A stretch of 64,000 nucleotides of DNA from Planctomycetota bacterium (GTDB taxonomy: Bacteria; Planctomycetota; UBA8742; UBA2392), in NCBI GenBank assembly GCA_027493625.1, contig JAOSKM010000001.1:773489-837488 (forward strand), read 5' to 3'. The number at the start of each line of letters is the position of its first letter. The first letter of the stretch is position 1. Position numbers and translations under genes: made by a program. Under the pieces are notes generated by a model. The model worked only from the letters and a program-made list of their open reading frames with translations, made no database searches and was not told the origin of the DNA. Positions 49,819 to 59,523 of this stretch are shown here, piece after piece.

Positions 49819-49845
49819 TACGGCGTCAGCTAAGTCTTCCGGCAG
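49818..49845 (+). repeat. left terminal inverted repeat of the IS630 element
   Basis: GTACGGCGTCAGCTAAGTCT plus TTCCGGCAG; matches the reverse complement of 50980-51007 with a single C/T difference at base 19. Confidence 0.93.
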
Positions 49846-50926
49846 CTACTTGGTGAGCGGCTGGCCGGTGTAGGTCCACTTGTACGGCTTGGCATTCTCG
49901 TTGTGCCACTCGACCCAGGCAAGCAGCTTCTGCTGCAGGTCGGGCACGCTCGCGAAGTTCCCGCGCCGGATCACGTTGCGGCTTACCTCAGCGAAGAATA
50001 ACTCCACCATGTTCAGCCAGCTCGCGTGGGTCGGCGTGGCATGCACCTGCACGCGGCCCCGGTGCCGGGCAATCACTTTCTTCACGGCATCGGTGTTGTG
50101 CGCACTGAGGTTGTCGCGCACCAGGTGAATCTTCTTGCGCCTGGGCTGCTGCTTGATCAGCCACGCCAGATGCTCGGCTACGTCTTCGCCCTTGTGCCTG
50201 TCCCGGCACTCGGCCCACACCTCGCCGGTGTGCGGGTTCAGCGACGCGAACAGGTCCTGGGTGCCGTGGCGGATGTATTCGAACTCGCGACGCTGCGGCG
50301 ATCCCGGCCGCATCGGCCAGTCCGGGTGTCTGCGCTCCAGTGCCTGGATGCAGGTCTTCTCGTCAAAACACAGCACCACGGAGTTCTTCGGCGGATGCAG
50401 GTACAGGCCCACCACGTCCTGCATCTTCGCGTCAAAGTCCGGGTCCTGGCTGTGCAGCCAATAGCGCGAGTGGTGCGGCTTGATCTCGGCAGCCTCCAGC
50501 CAGACGCGCACAGTCTCGTGGCTGATGGAGGGCAGCAACGCCAGCGAGAACGCCATGAAGGCCAGCAGGCGCACGGTCCAGTGCGTGTGCGGCAGGCCGT
50601 GATCAGACGGCGGCGTGCAGGCCAGGGCCAGCAGCAAGTGCTTGTGCAGAGGGGGAAAAGGTCGGCGGGCGGCCGCTGCGAGGTTTGTCGTGCAGGGCAA
50701 TGATGCCGCCTTGTGCGTAGCGGCGGCGCCAGTCGATCACGCATTCGCGGTCAAGGCCGACTTTCTGCGAGATGGCCGAGTTGGCCTCGCCATCGGCGGC
50801 CAGCAGCACGATGCGGGCGCGGCGGGAAAGCCGGGCCTCGGCGGTGCCGGAGCGGCGCAGCTTCTCAAGCTCGACGCGTTCGGCGTCAGAAAGTACAATG
50901 GTGACTTCAGGTGCAGGACCAGGCAT
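49846..50926 (-). CDS. IS630-family transposase, two frames
   Basis: DDE transposase. The upstream frame (from ATG 50926) gives the helix-turn-helix part: VTIVLSDAERVELEKLRRSGTAEARLSRRARIVLLAADG, ISQKVGLDRECVIDWRRRYAQGGIIALHDKPRSGRPPTF. The downstream frame carries THWTVRLLAFM, SHETVRVWL and the catalytic triad: VLCFDEKTC (D), LVRDNLSAHN (D), NMVELFFAEVSR (E). The frames meet at TTTTCCCCC (minus strand, plus coordinates 50651-50659). Frameshifting on such a run is known in IS630 elements; a disabling one-base change is the alternative. Confidence 0.88.
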
Positions 50927-50979
50927 GGGCAGGCTCCAAAAAGGGACATACCCATGCATCGGCAGATCAGGTCAGCACA

Positions 50980-51007
50980 CTGCCGGAAAACTTAGCTGAC
51001 GCCGTAC
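50980..51007 (-). repeat. right terminal inverted repeat of the IS630 element
   Basis: CTGCCGGAAAACTTAGCTGA plus CGCCGTAC; pairs with 49818-49845. A TA target copy follows at 51008-51009. Confidence 0.93.
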
Positions 51008-51116
51008 TAGGTCGGCTTTCATCCGAATCACCATGAACCCCCGGCACATGCCGGGGGTTTTCATTTCGCGGCTTCACACACTCGCCGCGGTGTGTTCTTT
51101 GATGTTTAATGGCGGC

Positions 51117-51413
51117 ATGGCCGATCCCCGCGAAGCAAGGGTTTCCATCGAACGTGCCAGGTCCGAACTGGCGGAACTGATCCGCACCATTGAGGACTCC
51201 GGCGAGGCGTTGATCATCGAGCGCGACGGACAGGAAAGCGCGGCGCTGCTTTCATCGGATACGTACCGGCGACTGCTTCACACCATTGAGCTGCTGAAAG
51301 CCGCGGGGGAAGGTCTCACGGATATTGCCGCGGGACGCACAAGCACCTGGGACAACCTGCGCGACGAGTTACTTGCCCGCGTTGAGGAGTCCAAGCAGGC
51401 CAAGCGGGCATGA
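51117..51413 (+). CDS. Phd/YefM-type antitoxin
   Basis: 98 residues. The Phd fold is seen in EARVSIERARSELAELIRTIEDSGEALIIERDGQESAALLSSDTYRRLLHTIELL, which should dimerise and bind the operator; the C-terminal tail (NLRDELLARVEESKQAKRA) would wrap the toxin. Its stop overlaps the toxin start (ATGA), as usual in these modules. ATG 51117 is chosen, with ATG 51102 also possible; the track start at 51033 includes non-coding sequence. It lies 107 bp after the IS element. Confidence 0.85.
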   Translation: MADPREARVSIERARSELAELIRTIEDSGEALIIERDGQESAALLSSDTYRRLLHTIELLKAAGEGLTDIAAGRTSTWDNLRDELLARVEESKQAKRA

Positions 51414-51727
51414 AGTTCCAGGTTAGCCGCCACGCCCGGGCGAACATCGAGGCAATTTTCGAAACCATACTGGCAGACGATCCGGCGGCGGCCGCGAACT
51501 GGATTCGTGAGCTTGATGACAAGCTGCGGCGGATTGAAGAATTTCCGGAATCCGGCCGGCAGGTTCCCGAGTTCAACTCGCGGGAATTGCGCGAGGTGCT
51601 CCACGGCAACTTCCGGGTGCTCTATTTCCTGGGGCGCGAACGACAGACCGTAGTCTGCGTGATCCACGGCGCACGACTCCTGAAGTTCCGGCGCGACGTT
51701 GAGCCGGGCCTGCGGGAGGACGTGTAG
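51410..51727 (+). CDS. RelE/ParE-family toxin
   Basis: 105 residues. FQVSRHARANIEAIFETILADDPAAAANWIRELDDKLRRIEEFPESGRQVPEF is the ParE/RelE-fold helical hairpin, followed by REVLHGNFRVLYFLGRERQTVVCVIHGARLLKF beta strands, with the R-x-Y motif typical of the superfamily. The ParE-like long helices favour gyrase inhibition over mRNA cleavage, but this is uncertain. Overlaps its antitoxin by 4 bp. Confidence 0.86.
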   Translation: MKFQVSRHARANIEAIFETILADDPAAAANWIRELDDKLRRIEEFPESGRQVPEFNSRELREVLHGNFRVLYFLGRERQTVVCVIHGARLLKFRRDVEPGLREDV

Positions 51728-51809
51728 CCTTACGCAAAGGGCGATGAGAGTAGTGGCAACCCGGCACTTCCTTTGTGCCTGCAGCGCGCCTCTTCCCTGG
51801 CCTCTGGCC

Positions 51810-52718
51810 TCAGACTTCTGACCTCTGAGTCACCCACTCCCCCACCACGTTCAGCACATCCTCGTCCACGCGAAACACCTTTTGCCGCGCGTCGTTGAGG
51901 TCGTGGCCCATGTGGTCGATGCGCACGTACTTGGCCAGTTCCCGCGTGCTGCACCACTGCTCCCAGCGCTGGTCGTTGTCAGGCCACAACCTTGCGTCAC
52001 GGCCGCCCTGCACCACCAGCATGGGTGTGCCTTGCTTGGTGGGGTCGGCCTGCAGGGCGTCGGCCCAGTGGCCCGCCAGCCATTCGTAGCTCTCCCAGCC
52101 CTGGAAGCCGGCGTCCTTGTACTCGTTGGCGAACTCCAGGAACTGTTCCGGCAGCAGCTTGGCGCCCTCCTTGAAGAACTGTTCCAGCCGCTCATAGAAC
52201 TCCAGGGCGCGCTCGCCGCGGGCCTCTTGAGCGCCCTTGCCTTCACGCACCAGGCGCCGGGCGCGCTCGCGCTGCAGCTCAAACACGTTGCCGAACGGCG
52301 CCGCCAGGCTGACCACGCCGCGCACGGCCTCGGTTTCCGCCAGCTTGGCCACCATCATCGCCCCCTCGCTGTGGCCCACCAGGAACAGCGGCAGACCGGC
52401 CGTGCGCTGGCGCAGCACGCCCAGGGCGGCGCGCAGGTCATCCAGCCGCTGGGGAATGCTGTAGTCGTGCGCCGCGCCGGCGGGCTTGTCGCTGCCACGC
52501 TTGTCAAAGCGCAGCACGGCGAGGTCAAAACGCCGCGTGAGCTCGCGCGCCACGCGGCGGTACAGCGTGCTCTTGAAGCCGACCGCCTGCATGTTGCCGT
52601 CGCGGTCGTGCACGCCGCTGCCCTGCACCAGCAGCACCGCCGCGCGGGGCTGCCCCGGCAGTGTCAGCGTCCCGCCCCGCGGCGGCACAGTGGGAATTTC
52701 GAGCTCAATGTCTTCCAT
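51810..52718 (-). CDS. alpha/beta hydrolase
   Basis: 302 residues, no signal peptide. AVLLVQGSGVHDRDGN (oxyanion region), LAVLRFDKRGSDKPAG, LPLFLVGHSEGAMMVAKLAE with the nucleophile elbow G-H-S-E-G, MLVVQGGRDARLWP (acid) and IDHMGHDLND (catalytic histidine). A helical cap is inserted at about 145-215 (RERARRLVREGKGAQEARGERALEFYERL). Resembles dienelactone-hydrolase-like or BAAT-like esterases. Divergent from yidC; substrate unknown. Confidence 0.85.
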   Translation of the reverse strand: MEDIELEIPTVPPRGGTLTLPGQPRAAVLLVQGSGVHDRDGNMQAVGFKSTLYRRVARELTRRFDLAVLRFDKRGSDKPAGAAHDYSIPQRLDDLRAALGVLRQRTAGLPLFLVGHSEGAMMVAKLAETEAVRGVVSLAAPFGNVFELQRERARRLVREGKGAQEARGERALEFYERLEQFFKEGAKLLPEQFLEFANEYKDAGFQGWESYEWLAGHWADALQADPTKQGTPMLVVQGGRDARLWPDNDQRWEQWCSTRELAKYVRIDHMGHDLNDARQKVFRVDEDVLNVVGEWVTQRSEV

Positions 52719-52820
52719 GGTTGTGAAACAGCAGGTGACCGTTACCCAATTACCAATTTTCGGGCGAACTGCAGCCCTGCGGCCGCCACGGTATTCCGGC
52801 GCGACAGGATGCCCCCCGCA

Positions 52821-52849
52821 TTGACGATGTTTGCCGCAAGGTCTATACG
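52821..52849 (+). promoter_or_regulatory. sigma70-type promoter for yidC
   Basis: TTGACG (52821-52826), 17-bp spacer, TATACG (52844-52849), about 40 bp before the yidC ATG. Confidence 0.6.
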
Positions 52850-52890
52850 GGTTGCCCTTTGAAGGTTGATTTTACGGGCTTGGAGAGGCG

Positions 52891-54927
52891 ATGAACCGCA
52901 AGGACATGATCCAGATGATCACCGTGATCGCGGTCCTGGTGGTCGGCTTTTTCCTTGCCCAGCGCTTCCTGTTCCCCGCACCCAAGGCGCCCCCGGTCAG
53001 CAACGCGCCCGGCAACGAGGCGCCATCCAATCCGCCGCCGGCCAACACGGCCGAGCCGCCCAAGGTCACCGACACCACCCCCTCCACCCAGGTCACATCC
53101 AAGCCGACCGCGGCCGACGAAGCCCGCGGCTTCAAGCCCATCAGCCGTGACAAAGCGGCCGTGCACAAGCTGGCCAACGAGTACCTGACGGCCGAGATCT
53201 CGGAGCGCGGGGCGGTACTGCAGCGCCTGGTGTACGTGGACGCGGACGGCAAGCCGGTCTACCTGCATACGCCGGACAATCCCGAAGACCCGCCCGAGAA
53301 GCCGCTCGAGCTGCTGCGGCCGCTGGATGAAGCCCCCGACCTGTCGCCGCTGGCGCTGGTGCTGGACAAGAACGACCTGTGGCGCAACACCTCGCGCTGG
53401 GAACTGGACGAGACGGCGGCCAAGCCGGAAAAGGGCAACTCGCTCACGTTCCGCTTCCCGCCGCGCGCCAACGGCAGCGAATCCGACGGCACGGTGATCT
53501 ACAAGACCATAACGCTGCTGCCGGGCAGTTATCGCCTGGATATCAGCGTGCGGGTCGAAAACCAGGGCGACACGGCCGTGGACAAGGTGCTGGGCCTGTG
53601 GGGCCCGGTGGGCATGACCAACGACTCCGCGCGCAACAGCGCCGAGCACACCCGCGTGGCGCTTTACGCCAGCACGGAAAGCAAGCGCTTCGTGCAGTTT
53701 GAGGACGCGCCTCCGGTGCGCTCCATCCCTTCCGAAGTGAAAGACATCAACGAAGAACTGGCGGATGAAGGGCTTGAGACATACGACTGGGTGGACGCCC
53801 GCAGGCTTGACGACGTTGACCAGGAAGACCGCTTCCTGGTGGTGCACGGCTTCCGCACCCAGTACTTCCTGGCTTTCATCGCCGCCGATCCGGAAAACCG
53901 CGACCAGCGCTGGTCCGGCCAGGTGCTGCCGCTCAAGAACACCGACCAGCACTCCGCGCTGTCCCTGGTCGCGCCGAAGCTGACCGTGCCGGCCAGGGAA
54001 AGCGCCTCGGTCAACATGCGCTTCTACGCCGGACCGCGCGAGAAGAAGCTGCTGGAAGCGGCCTGGAATGCAAATCCGCCAGCCGATGAAGACATCAAGG
54101 TGCAGTGGAACGACCTGGCGACTTCCGGTTTCTTCGACGTGATCGCCACGCCGCTGATCTGGCTGCTGGGTTTGCTGACGCGCCTGGTGGGGCCGGGTTT
54201 CGCCATCATCCTGTTGACGCTGATCGTGCGCTTCGCACTCAGCCCGCTGTCATACCGTGGCCAGAAGTCGATGGCGACCTACACCGCCAAGATGAAGATC
54301 GTGAAGCCCAAGCTGGACGCGATCAAGGAGAAGTACGAAGGCCGCAAGGACCAGCAGTCGCAGCTCAAGATGCTGACCGAGACGCGCGCCGCCATGAAAG
54401 AGCAGAACGTGGGAATGCTGCCGCTCGGCGGCTGCCTGCCGATGCTGATCCAGCTGCCGATTTTCATCGGCCTGTACCGCGCCTTCGGCAACGCCTTCTT
54501 CCTGCGGCAGGCGGAGTTCCTGTGGATCCATGACCTCAGCCTGCCCGACGCGACCATTCCGTTCTCGACCTACATCGGCGAGGGCTGGCTGAGCTTCCTG
54601 GCGCACAACGGCTGGCTGACCATCAACCTGCTGCCGATTCTGTGGATCGTGCTGTCGGTGCTGCAGTTCAAGCTGCAGCCCAAGTCCGACGACCCGCAGC
54701 AGGCGGCGATGCAGAAGAACATGGCGTTCATCTTCCCGCTGATGGGCCTGATGTTCTACGGCTTCGCCTCGGGCTTCTCGTTCTACTTCATCATCTCCAG
54801 CCTGTACTCGATTGCCGAGTCCAAGCTGGTCAAGCGCAGCCTGATCAAGCAGGGCGTGATGCCCGACCCCAAGCTGAAGCCCAAGGTGGACGACGCCACC
54901 AAGCCGGATTACCACGGCGCTTCCTGA
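52891..54927 (+). CDS. yidC: membrane protein insertase YidC
   Basis: Inserts and folds inner-membrane proteins, alone or with SecYEG. 678 residues: N-terminal transmembrane helix (MIQMITVIAVLVVGFFLAQRF), a Pro-rich linker, a large periplasmic domain to about residue 410, then the conserved five-helix core. The core includes SGFFDVIATPLIWLLGLL, RFALSPLSYRGQKSMATYTAKMKIVKPKLDAIKEKY with the hydrophilic-groove arginine, GGCLPMLIQLPIFIGLYRAF and KNMAFIFPLMGLMFYGFASGFSFYFI. A large periplasmic domain is the Gram-negative form. The mnmE gene follows 22 bp later. Confidence 0.95.
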   Translation: MNRKDMIQMITVIAVLVVGFFLAQRFLFPAPKAPPVSNAPGNEAPSNPPPANTAEPPKVTDTTPSTQVTSKPTAADEARGFKPISRDKAAVHKLANEYLTAEISERGAVLQRLVYVDADGKPVYLHTPDNPEDPPEKPLELLRPLDEAPDLSPLALVLDKNDLWRNTSRWELDETAAKPEKGNSLTFRFPPRANGSESDGTVIYKTITLLPGSYRLDISVRVENQGDTAVDKVLGLWGPVGMTNDSARNSAEHTRVALYASTESKRFVQFEDAPPVRSIPSEVKDINEELADEGLETYDWVDARRLDDVDQEDRFLVVHGFRTQYFLAFIAADPENRDQRWSGQVLPLKNTDQHSALSLVAPKLTVPARESASVNMRFYAGPREKKLLEAAWNANPPADEDIKVQWNDLATSGFFDVIATPLIWLLGLLTRLVGPGFAIILLTLIVRFALSPLSYRGQKSMATYTAKMKIVKPKLDAIKEKYEGRKDQQSQLKMLTETRAAMKEQNVGMLPLGGCLPMLIQLPIFIGLYRAFGNAFFLRQAEFLWIHDLSLPDATIPFSTYIGEGWLSFLAHNGWLTINLLPILWIVLSVLQFKLQPKSDDPQQAAMQKNMAFIFPLMGLMFYGFASGFSFYFIISSLYSIAESKLVKRSLIKQGVMPDPKLKPKVDDATKPDYHGAS

Positions 54928-54949
54928 TACATTGCGGCCGGAGCCACCC

Positions 54950-56255
54950 ATGCCCAGGCCGGAAACCATCTTCGCGCTTGCCACCCCCGCGCACCCTTCG
55001 CCGGTCGCGCTGGTGCGTGTCAGCGGCCCCCTGGTCGCGGAAATCACCCGCGTGCTGTGCGGCGCGGAGTTGCGTCGCGCATCGATTGACTGCCGTATTG
55101 TCCTGCCCGCGAGGCGCCGTGCCGGCCGCGGCCTGGCTGCTGCCCGCGCCCCACACCCTGACCGGCGACGACGTGCTGGAGCTGCGCGTGCCCGGCAACC
55201 GGGCCATCGTACGGCAACTGGAACAGCGCCTGCGTGACCTGGGCGCCCGCGACGCCGAGCCCGGCGAGTTCACGCGCCGGGCGCTCGATGCCGGCAAGCT
55301 TGACCTGTCAAGGGCAGAGGCTGTGCTGCAACTGGTGACTGCCACGGACGACGCGGCCCGACGCAACGCGCTGGCCGACCTTTCCGGCCGCACGGCCGAG
55401 CAACTGGCCGCACTGACCGAGCGCCTGCGCGCCCTGAGTGCGCGCTACGAGATGTCTTTCGACTTCAGCGAGGAAGAACACGCCGAGGCCTTCGAGCAGC
55501 AATTGGCGGCCGACCTGCAGCAGTTCACGGACGAGCTGCGTGAGCTGCTGGGCGCCGAGCCCATGGCGCCGCGCCATCAACGGCCGGTGATCGCCTTGTT
55601 CGGCCCGCCCAATGCGGGCAAGAGCACGCTGTTCAACGCGCTGCTGGGCAAACCGCGCGCGCTGGTCAGCGAGGTGGCGGGCACCACGCGCGACCCGGTC
55701 GAGGCCGAGCTGGAGATGGGCGCGCATCACGCGCTGCTGGTTGACCTGAGCGGCGTGGGCACCAGCGACGCCGACCTGGGGCGTTTCGCGGAAACCGCCC
55801 GCGCGCGCGCCCTTGAAGCCGACCTGCTGCTGCTGCTGGACGCGCCGGGACAGCATGAGCTGGCGGGCGAATTCGCCGAGCTGCAACGCCGCGATGCTTC
55901 GGTGCGATCGCGCGCCCTGTGGGTTCACACCAAGGCGGACCTCGGCCCGTCGAGTGGCGCAAACCCGGGGCTGGAGGCCGTTGCGGTGTCGGGGGGCAGC
56001 GGCGGCGGGCTGGCTGAGCTGCGCGGGCGGCTGATTGAGCGGCTGGACCAGCAGGCCTCCGGCGGTGCCACCAGCCTGCTGCGGGTGCGCGCCGGTGAAG
56101 CGCTCAAGCTGCTGGAGCGGGAGGAAGCAGCGCCGCCCGAGGTGAGAGCCGGGGACGTACGCCGCGCGCTGAAGCTGCTGGATGAAGCTTTGCTCGCCGA
56201 GACACCCGGCGAAGTGCTGAGCCTGATATTTTCCAGGTTCTGCATCGGCAAATAG
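54950..56255 (+). CDS. mnmE: tRNA-modification GTPase MnmE, frame broken once
   Basis: With MnmG installs carboxymethylaminomethyl groups at U34 of tRNAs. The first frame from ATG 54950 has the N-terminal folate domain (ETIFALATPAHPSPVALVRVSGP ... IDCRIVLP). The second frame resumes with WLLPAPHTLTGDDVLEL and runs to the invariant C-terminal FCIGK. The break lies at about 55105-55120; removing one base joins them. G domain: GPPNAGKSTLFNALLGKPRALVSEVAGTTRDPVEAE and HTKAD. The usual DTAG switch reads DLSG. Follows yidC, a common order in bacteria. Likely an error or recent mutation. Confidence 0.88.
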
Positions 56256-56265
56256 GGCCGGACCG

Positions 56266-57450
56266 TTACTTCAGCAGGCCGTACTTCTTGCCAAGCTTTT
56301 CGAAGGCTTCAATCACGCGGGCGATGTCACTCTCGGTGTGGATCGCCATGAAGCTGGCGCGCACGCCGCTCTGGCCCTGTGGCACGCCCGGGGTGATCAC
56401 CGGGTTGGTGTAGACGCCGAGCTCAAGCAGGTCTTTCCAGAACTGGAAAGCCTCGATGTCTTCACCCACCTTCACGTACACGATGGGTGTCGGCTCGTCG
56501 TCAACCGGGTAGCCGATGCGGCGGAACTCGCCGCGCACCTGGCTGATAACCTTGCGCAGGTTGCCCAGGTGCTCAGGCTCGTTCCGAATCAGGTCTAGCG
56601 CCGTGCTGACGGCCGCGACGCTGCCGGGCGTCATGCTGGCCGCGAAGATCAGCTGGCGGGCGTGATGCTTGACGTAGCTGATCACGCGTTCTTCGCCCGC
56701 GATGAAGCCGCCCAGGCCGGCGAACGACTTGCTGAACGTGCCCATCACCACGTCGACTTCCTTGTCGAGGCCGTAGTGCTCGGCAGTGCCGCGGCCGGTG
56801 GGCCCGACGACACCAACGCCGTGCGCGTCGTCGATGAAGATGCGGAGGCCGTACTTCTTCTTGAGCTCAACGAACTCTGGCAGGCGGCAGATGGTGCCCT
56901 TCATGCTGAACACGCCGTCCGTGACCAGCAGCTTTCCGGCTTCAGGAGGCGAATTCTCGAGCACGCGGGCAAGGTCTTCGACGTCGTCGTGCTTGTACTT
57001 CTTGGTCTCCGCGAAGGTGAGCTGCGTGGCGTCCATGATGCAGCTGTGGTTCTCGCGGTCGCTGTAGATGATGTCGCGGCGCCCGGCCAGCACGCTGATG
57101 GCGCCCATGTTGGTGGTGTAGCCCGTGGTGAAGCACAGGGCTTTGGGCTTGTCCATGAAATCCGCGAGCTTTTCCTCAAGCTCGACGTGTATCACGTAGG
57201 TGCCGTTGGCGTAGCGGCTGCCGCTGCAGGAGGTGCCGTATTCCTTGGTGGCGTTGACGGCCGCTTCCACCACCTTGGGGTGGCGGGTCAGGCCCAGGTA
57301 GTTGTTGGACCCGGCCATGACAACTTCACGCCCATCGATCACGACGCGGGAACCGTGGTTACCCTCAATCGTCTTGAAGAAGGGGTAAAGTCCCGCCGCC
57401 TGAACTTCAAGGTCGCGCGTGAAATCGAAGCACTTGGCGAAGACGTCCAC
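56266..57450 (-). CDS. alpha-oxoamine synthase (KBL/BioF/serine palmitoyltransferase type)
   Basis: 394-residue PLP enzyme condensing an amino acid with an acyl-CoA. Motifs: MAGSNNYLGLTRHPKVVEAAVNATKEYGTSCSGSRYANGT, ALCFTTGYTTNMGAISVL, ENHSCIMDATQL, IDDAHGVGVVGPTGRGTAEHYG, GTFSKSFAGLGGFIAG with the PLP lysine, and RQLIFAASMTPGSVAAV. Starts at GTG 57450. The sequence does not separate glycine C-acetyltransferase, BioF or serine palmitoyltransferase; lack of bio or tdh neighbours makes sphingolipid synthesis worth considering. Convergent with mnmE, ten bases apart. Confidence 0.87.
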   Translation of the reverse strand: MDVFAKCFDFTRDLEVQAAGLYPFFKTIEGNHGSRVVIDGREVVMAGSNNYLGLTRHPKVVEAAVNATKEYGTSCSGSRYANGTYVIHVELEEKLADFMDKPKALCFTTGYTTNMGAISVLAGRRDIIYSDRENHSCIMDATQLTFAETKKYKHDDVEDLARVLENSPPEAGKLLVTDGVFSMKGTICRLPEFVELKKKYGLRIFIDDAHGVGVVGPTGRGTAEHYGLDKEVDVVMGTFSKSFAGLGGFIAGEERVISYVKHHARQLIFAASMTPGSVAAVSTALDLIRNEPEHLGNLRKVISQVRGEFRRIGYPVDDEPTPIVYVKVGEDIEAFQFWKDLLELGVYTNPVITPGVPQGQSGVRASFMAIHTESDIARVIEAFEKLGKKYGLLK

Positions 57451-57557
57451 TGAGTTCTTCCGACCTGTCGTGTTAAATGCCCATATGACACGGCTACCAT
57501 GCCCGCGGAGGGCCGGAACAGACTAGTCCGAGCCCGTCATTAGTCAAGCTGACCGAA

Positions 57558-58721
<1,164 letters not shown>

Positions 58722-58878
58722 GGTTCTCGTTCCGGTTGTACAGGGTCAGGCGCTGTCTTCGCCGGGCACACAGCATCGTTGCCCGACAGTCACTGGTCGC
58801 AAAAAAACGAGCCGGACCCAAAGCGGCGGCATTGTGCGGACGAGCTACCCGGGGCGCAAGGCGCAAATCCGGACCGCT

Positions 58879-59403
58879 TTATCGACGCCCCTTGCCGTGC
58901 TTTTTGACCGTCCCCTTCAGCGCGTGTGTCTTCTGTTGCAGGCGCACGACTACGCTCTCGGGTACGAAGCGCGAGATGTCGCCGTCCAGCGCCGCCGCCT
59001 CGCGGATCAGCCGGGACGAGATGAAGCTCTCCTCCAGGCTGGCGCAGACAAACACGGTTTCGATGTCAGGGGCGAAGGTGCGGTTGGCGTAGGCCATCTG
59101 CACCTCGTTCTCGTAGTCGCTGAACGTGCGCAGGCCGCGAAGAATGACCTTGCCGCCCAGGCTGCGGACGTAGTCGACCACCATGCCGGTGAAGCTTTCC
59201 ACCTTCACGTTCGGCAGGTCGGCCGTCACCTCGCGCAGCATCTGAAGGCGCTCATCCAGGCTGAACAGCGGCTGCTTGGCGATGTTGACGGCGCAGGCAA
59301 CCACCAGTTGTTCGAACAGCTGGCTGCCACGCTGGATTACATCCAGGTGCCCGTTGCTGACAGGGTCAAAGGTGCCGGGATAAACGGCAAGACGATGCGG
59401 CAT
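58879..59403 (-). CDS. coaD: phosphopantetheine adenylyltransferase
   Basis: Penultimate step of coenzyme A synthesis. 174 residues, normal size. LAVYPGTFDPVSNGHLDVIQRG contains the nucleotidyltransferase motif TxxxxxGH (TFDPVSNGH); VESFTGMVVDYVRSLGGKVILRGLRTFSDYENEVQMAYANR and SRLIREAAALDGDIS are CoaD hallmarks. The C-terminal tail is basic (KKHGKGRR). No operon partner is evident; gpx starts divergently 120 bp away. Confidence 0.96.
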   Translation of the reverse strand: MPHRLAVYPGTFDPVSNGHLDVIQRGSQLFEQLVVACAVNIAKQPLFSLDERLQMLREVTADLPNVKVESFTGMVVDYVRSLGGKVILRGLRTFSDYENEVQMAYANRTFAPDIETVFVCASLEESFISSRLIREAAALDGDISRFVPESVVVRLQQKTHALKGTVKKHGKGRR

Positions 59404-59523
59404 GGTTGCCCCCGTGGGTTCGGGGCTTCAAGTTAGCAATCCGGCCGGGCGGGAACAGACCCGCAAACGCCGGCGTTGGGTGCGTGACCCGGACTATGCT
59501 GGCCATAGACTACAGGAGAAACC

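Larger units (their letters stand above)
49818..51007. mobile_element. IS630-family insertion sequence, 1190 bp, with TA target duplication
   Basis: Bounded by 28-bp terminal inverted repeats (27/28 matching) beginning GTACGGCGTCAGCTAAGT, with TA at 49816-49817 and 51008-51009. The empty site would read aaCTAGgtcgg, the CTAG target preferred by IS630-type elements. It carries one transposase gene on the minus strand split over two frames. It landed exactly in the TAG stop codon of the kinase, which is preserved because the element begins with G. Confidence 0.93.
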
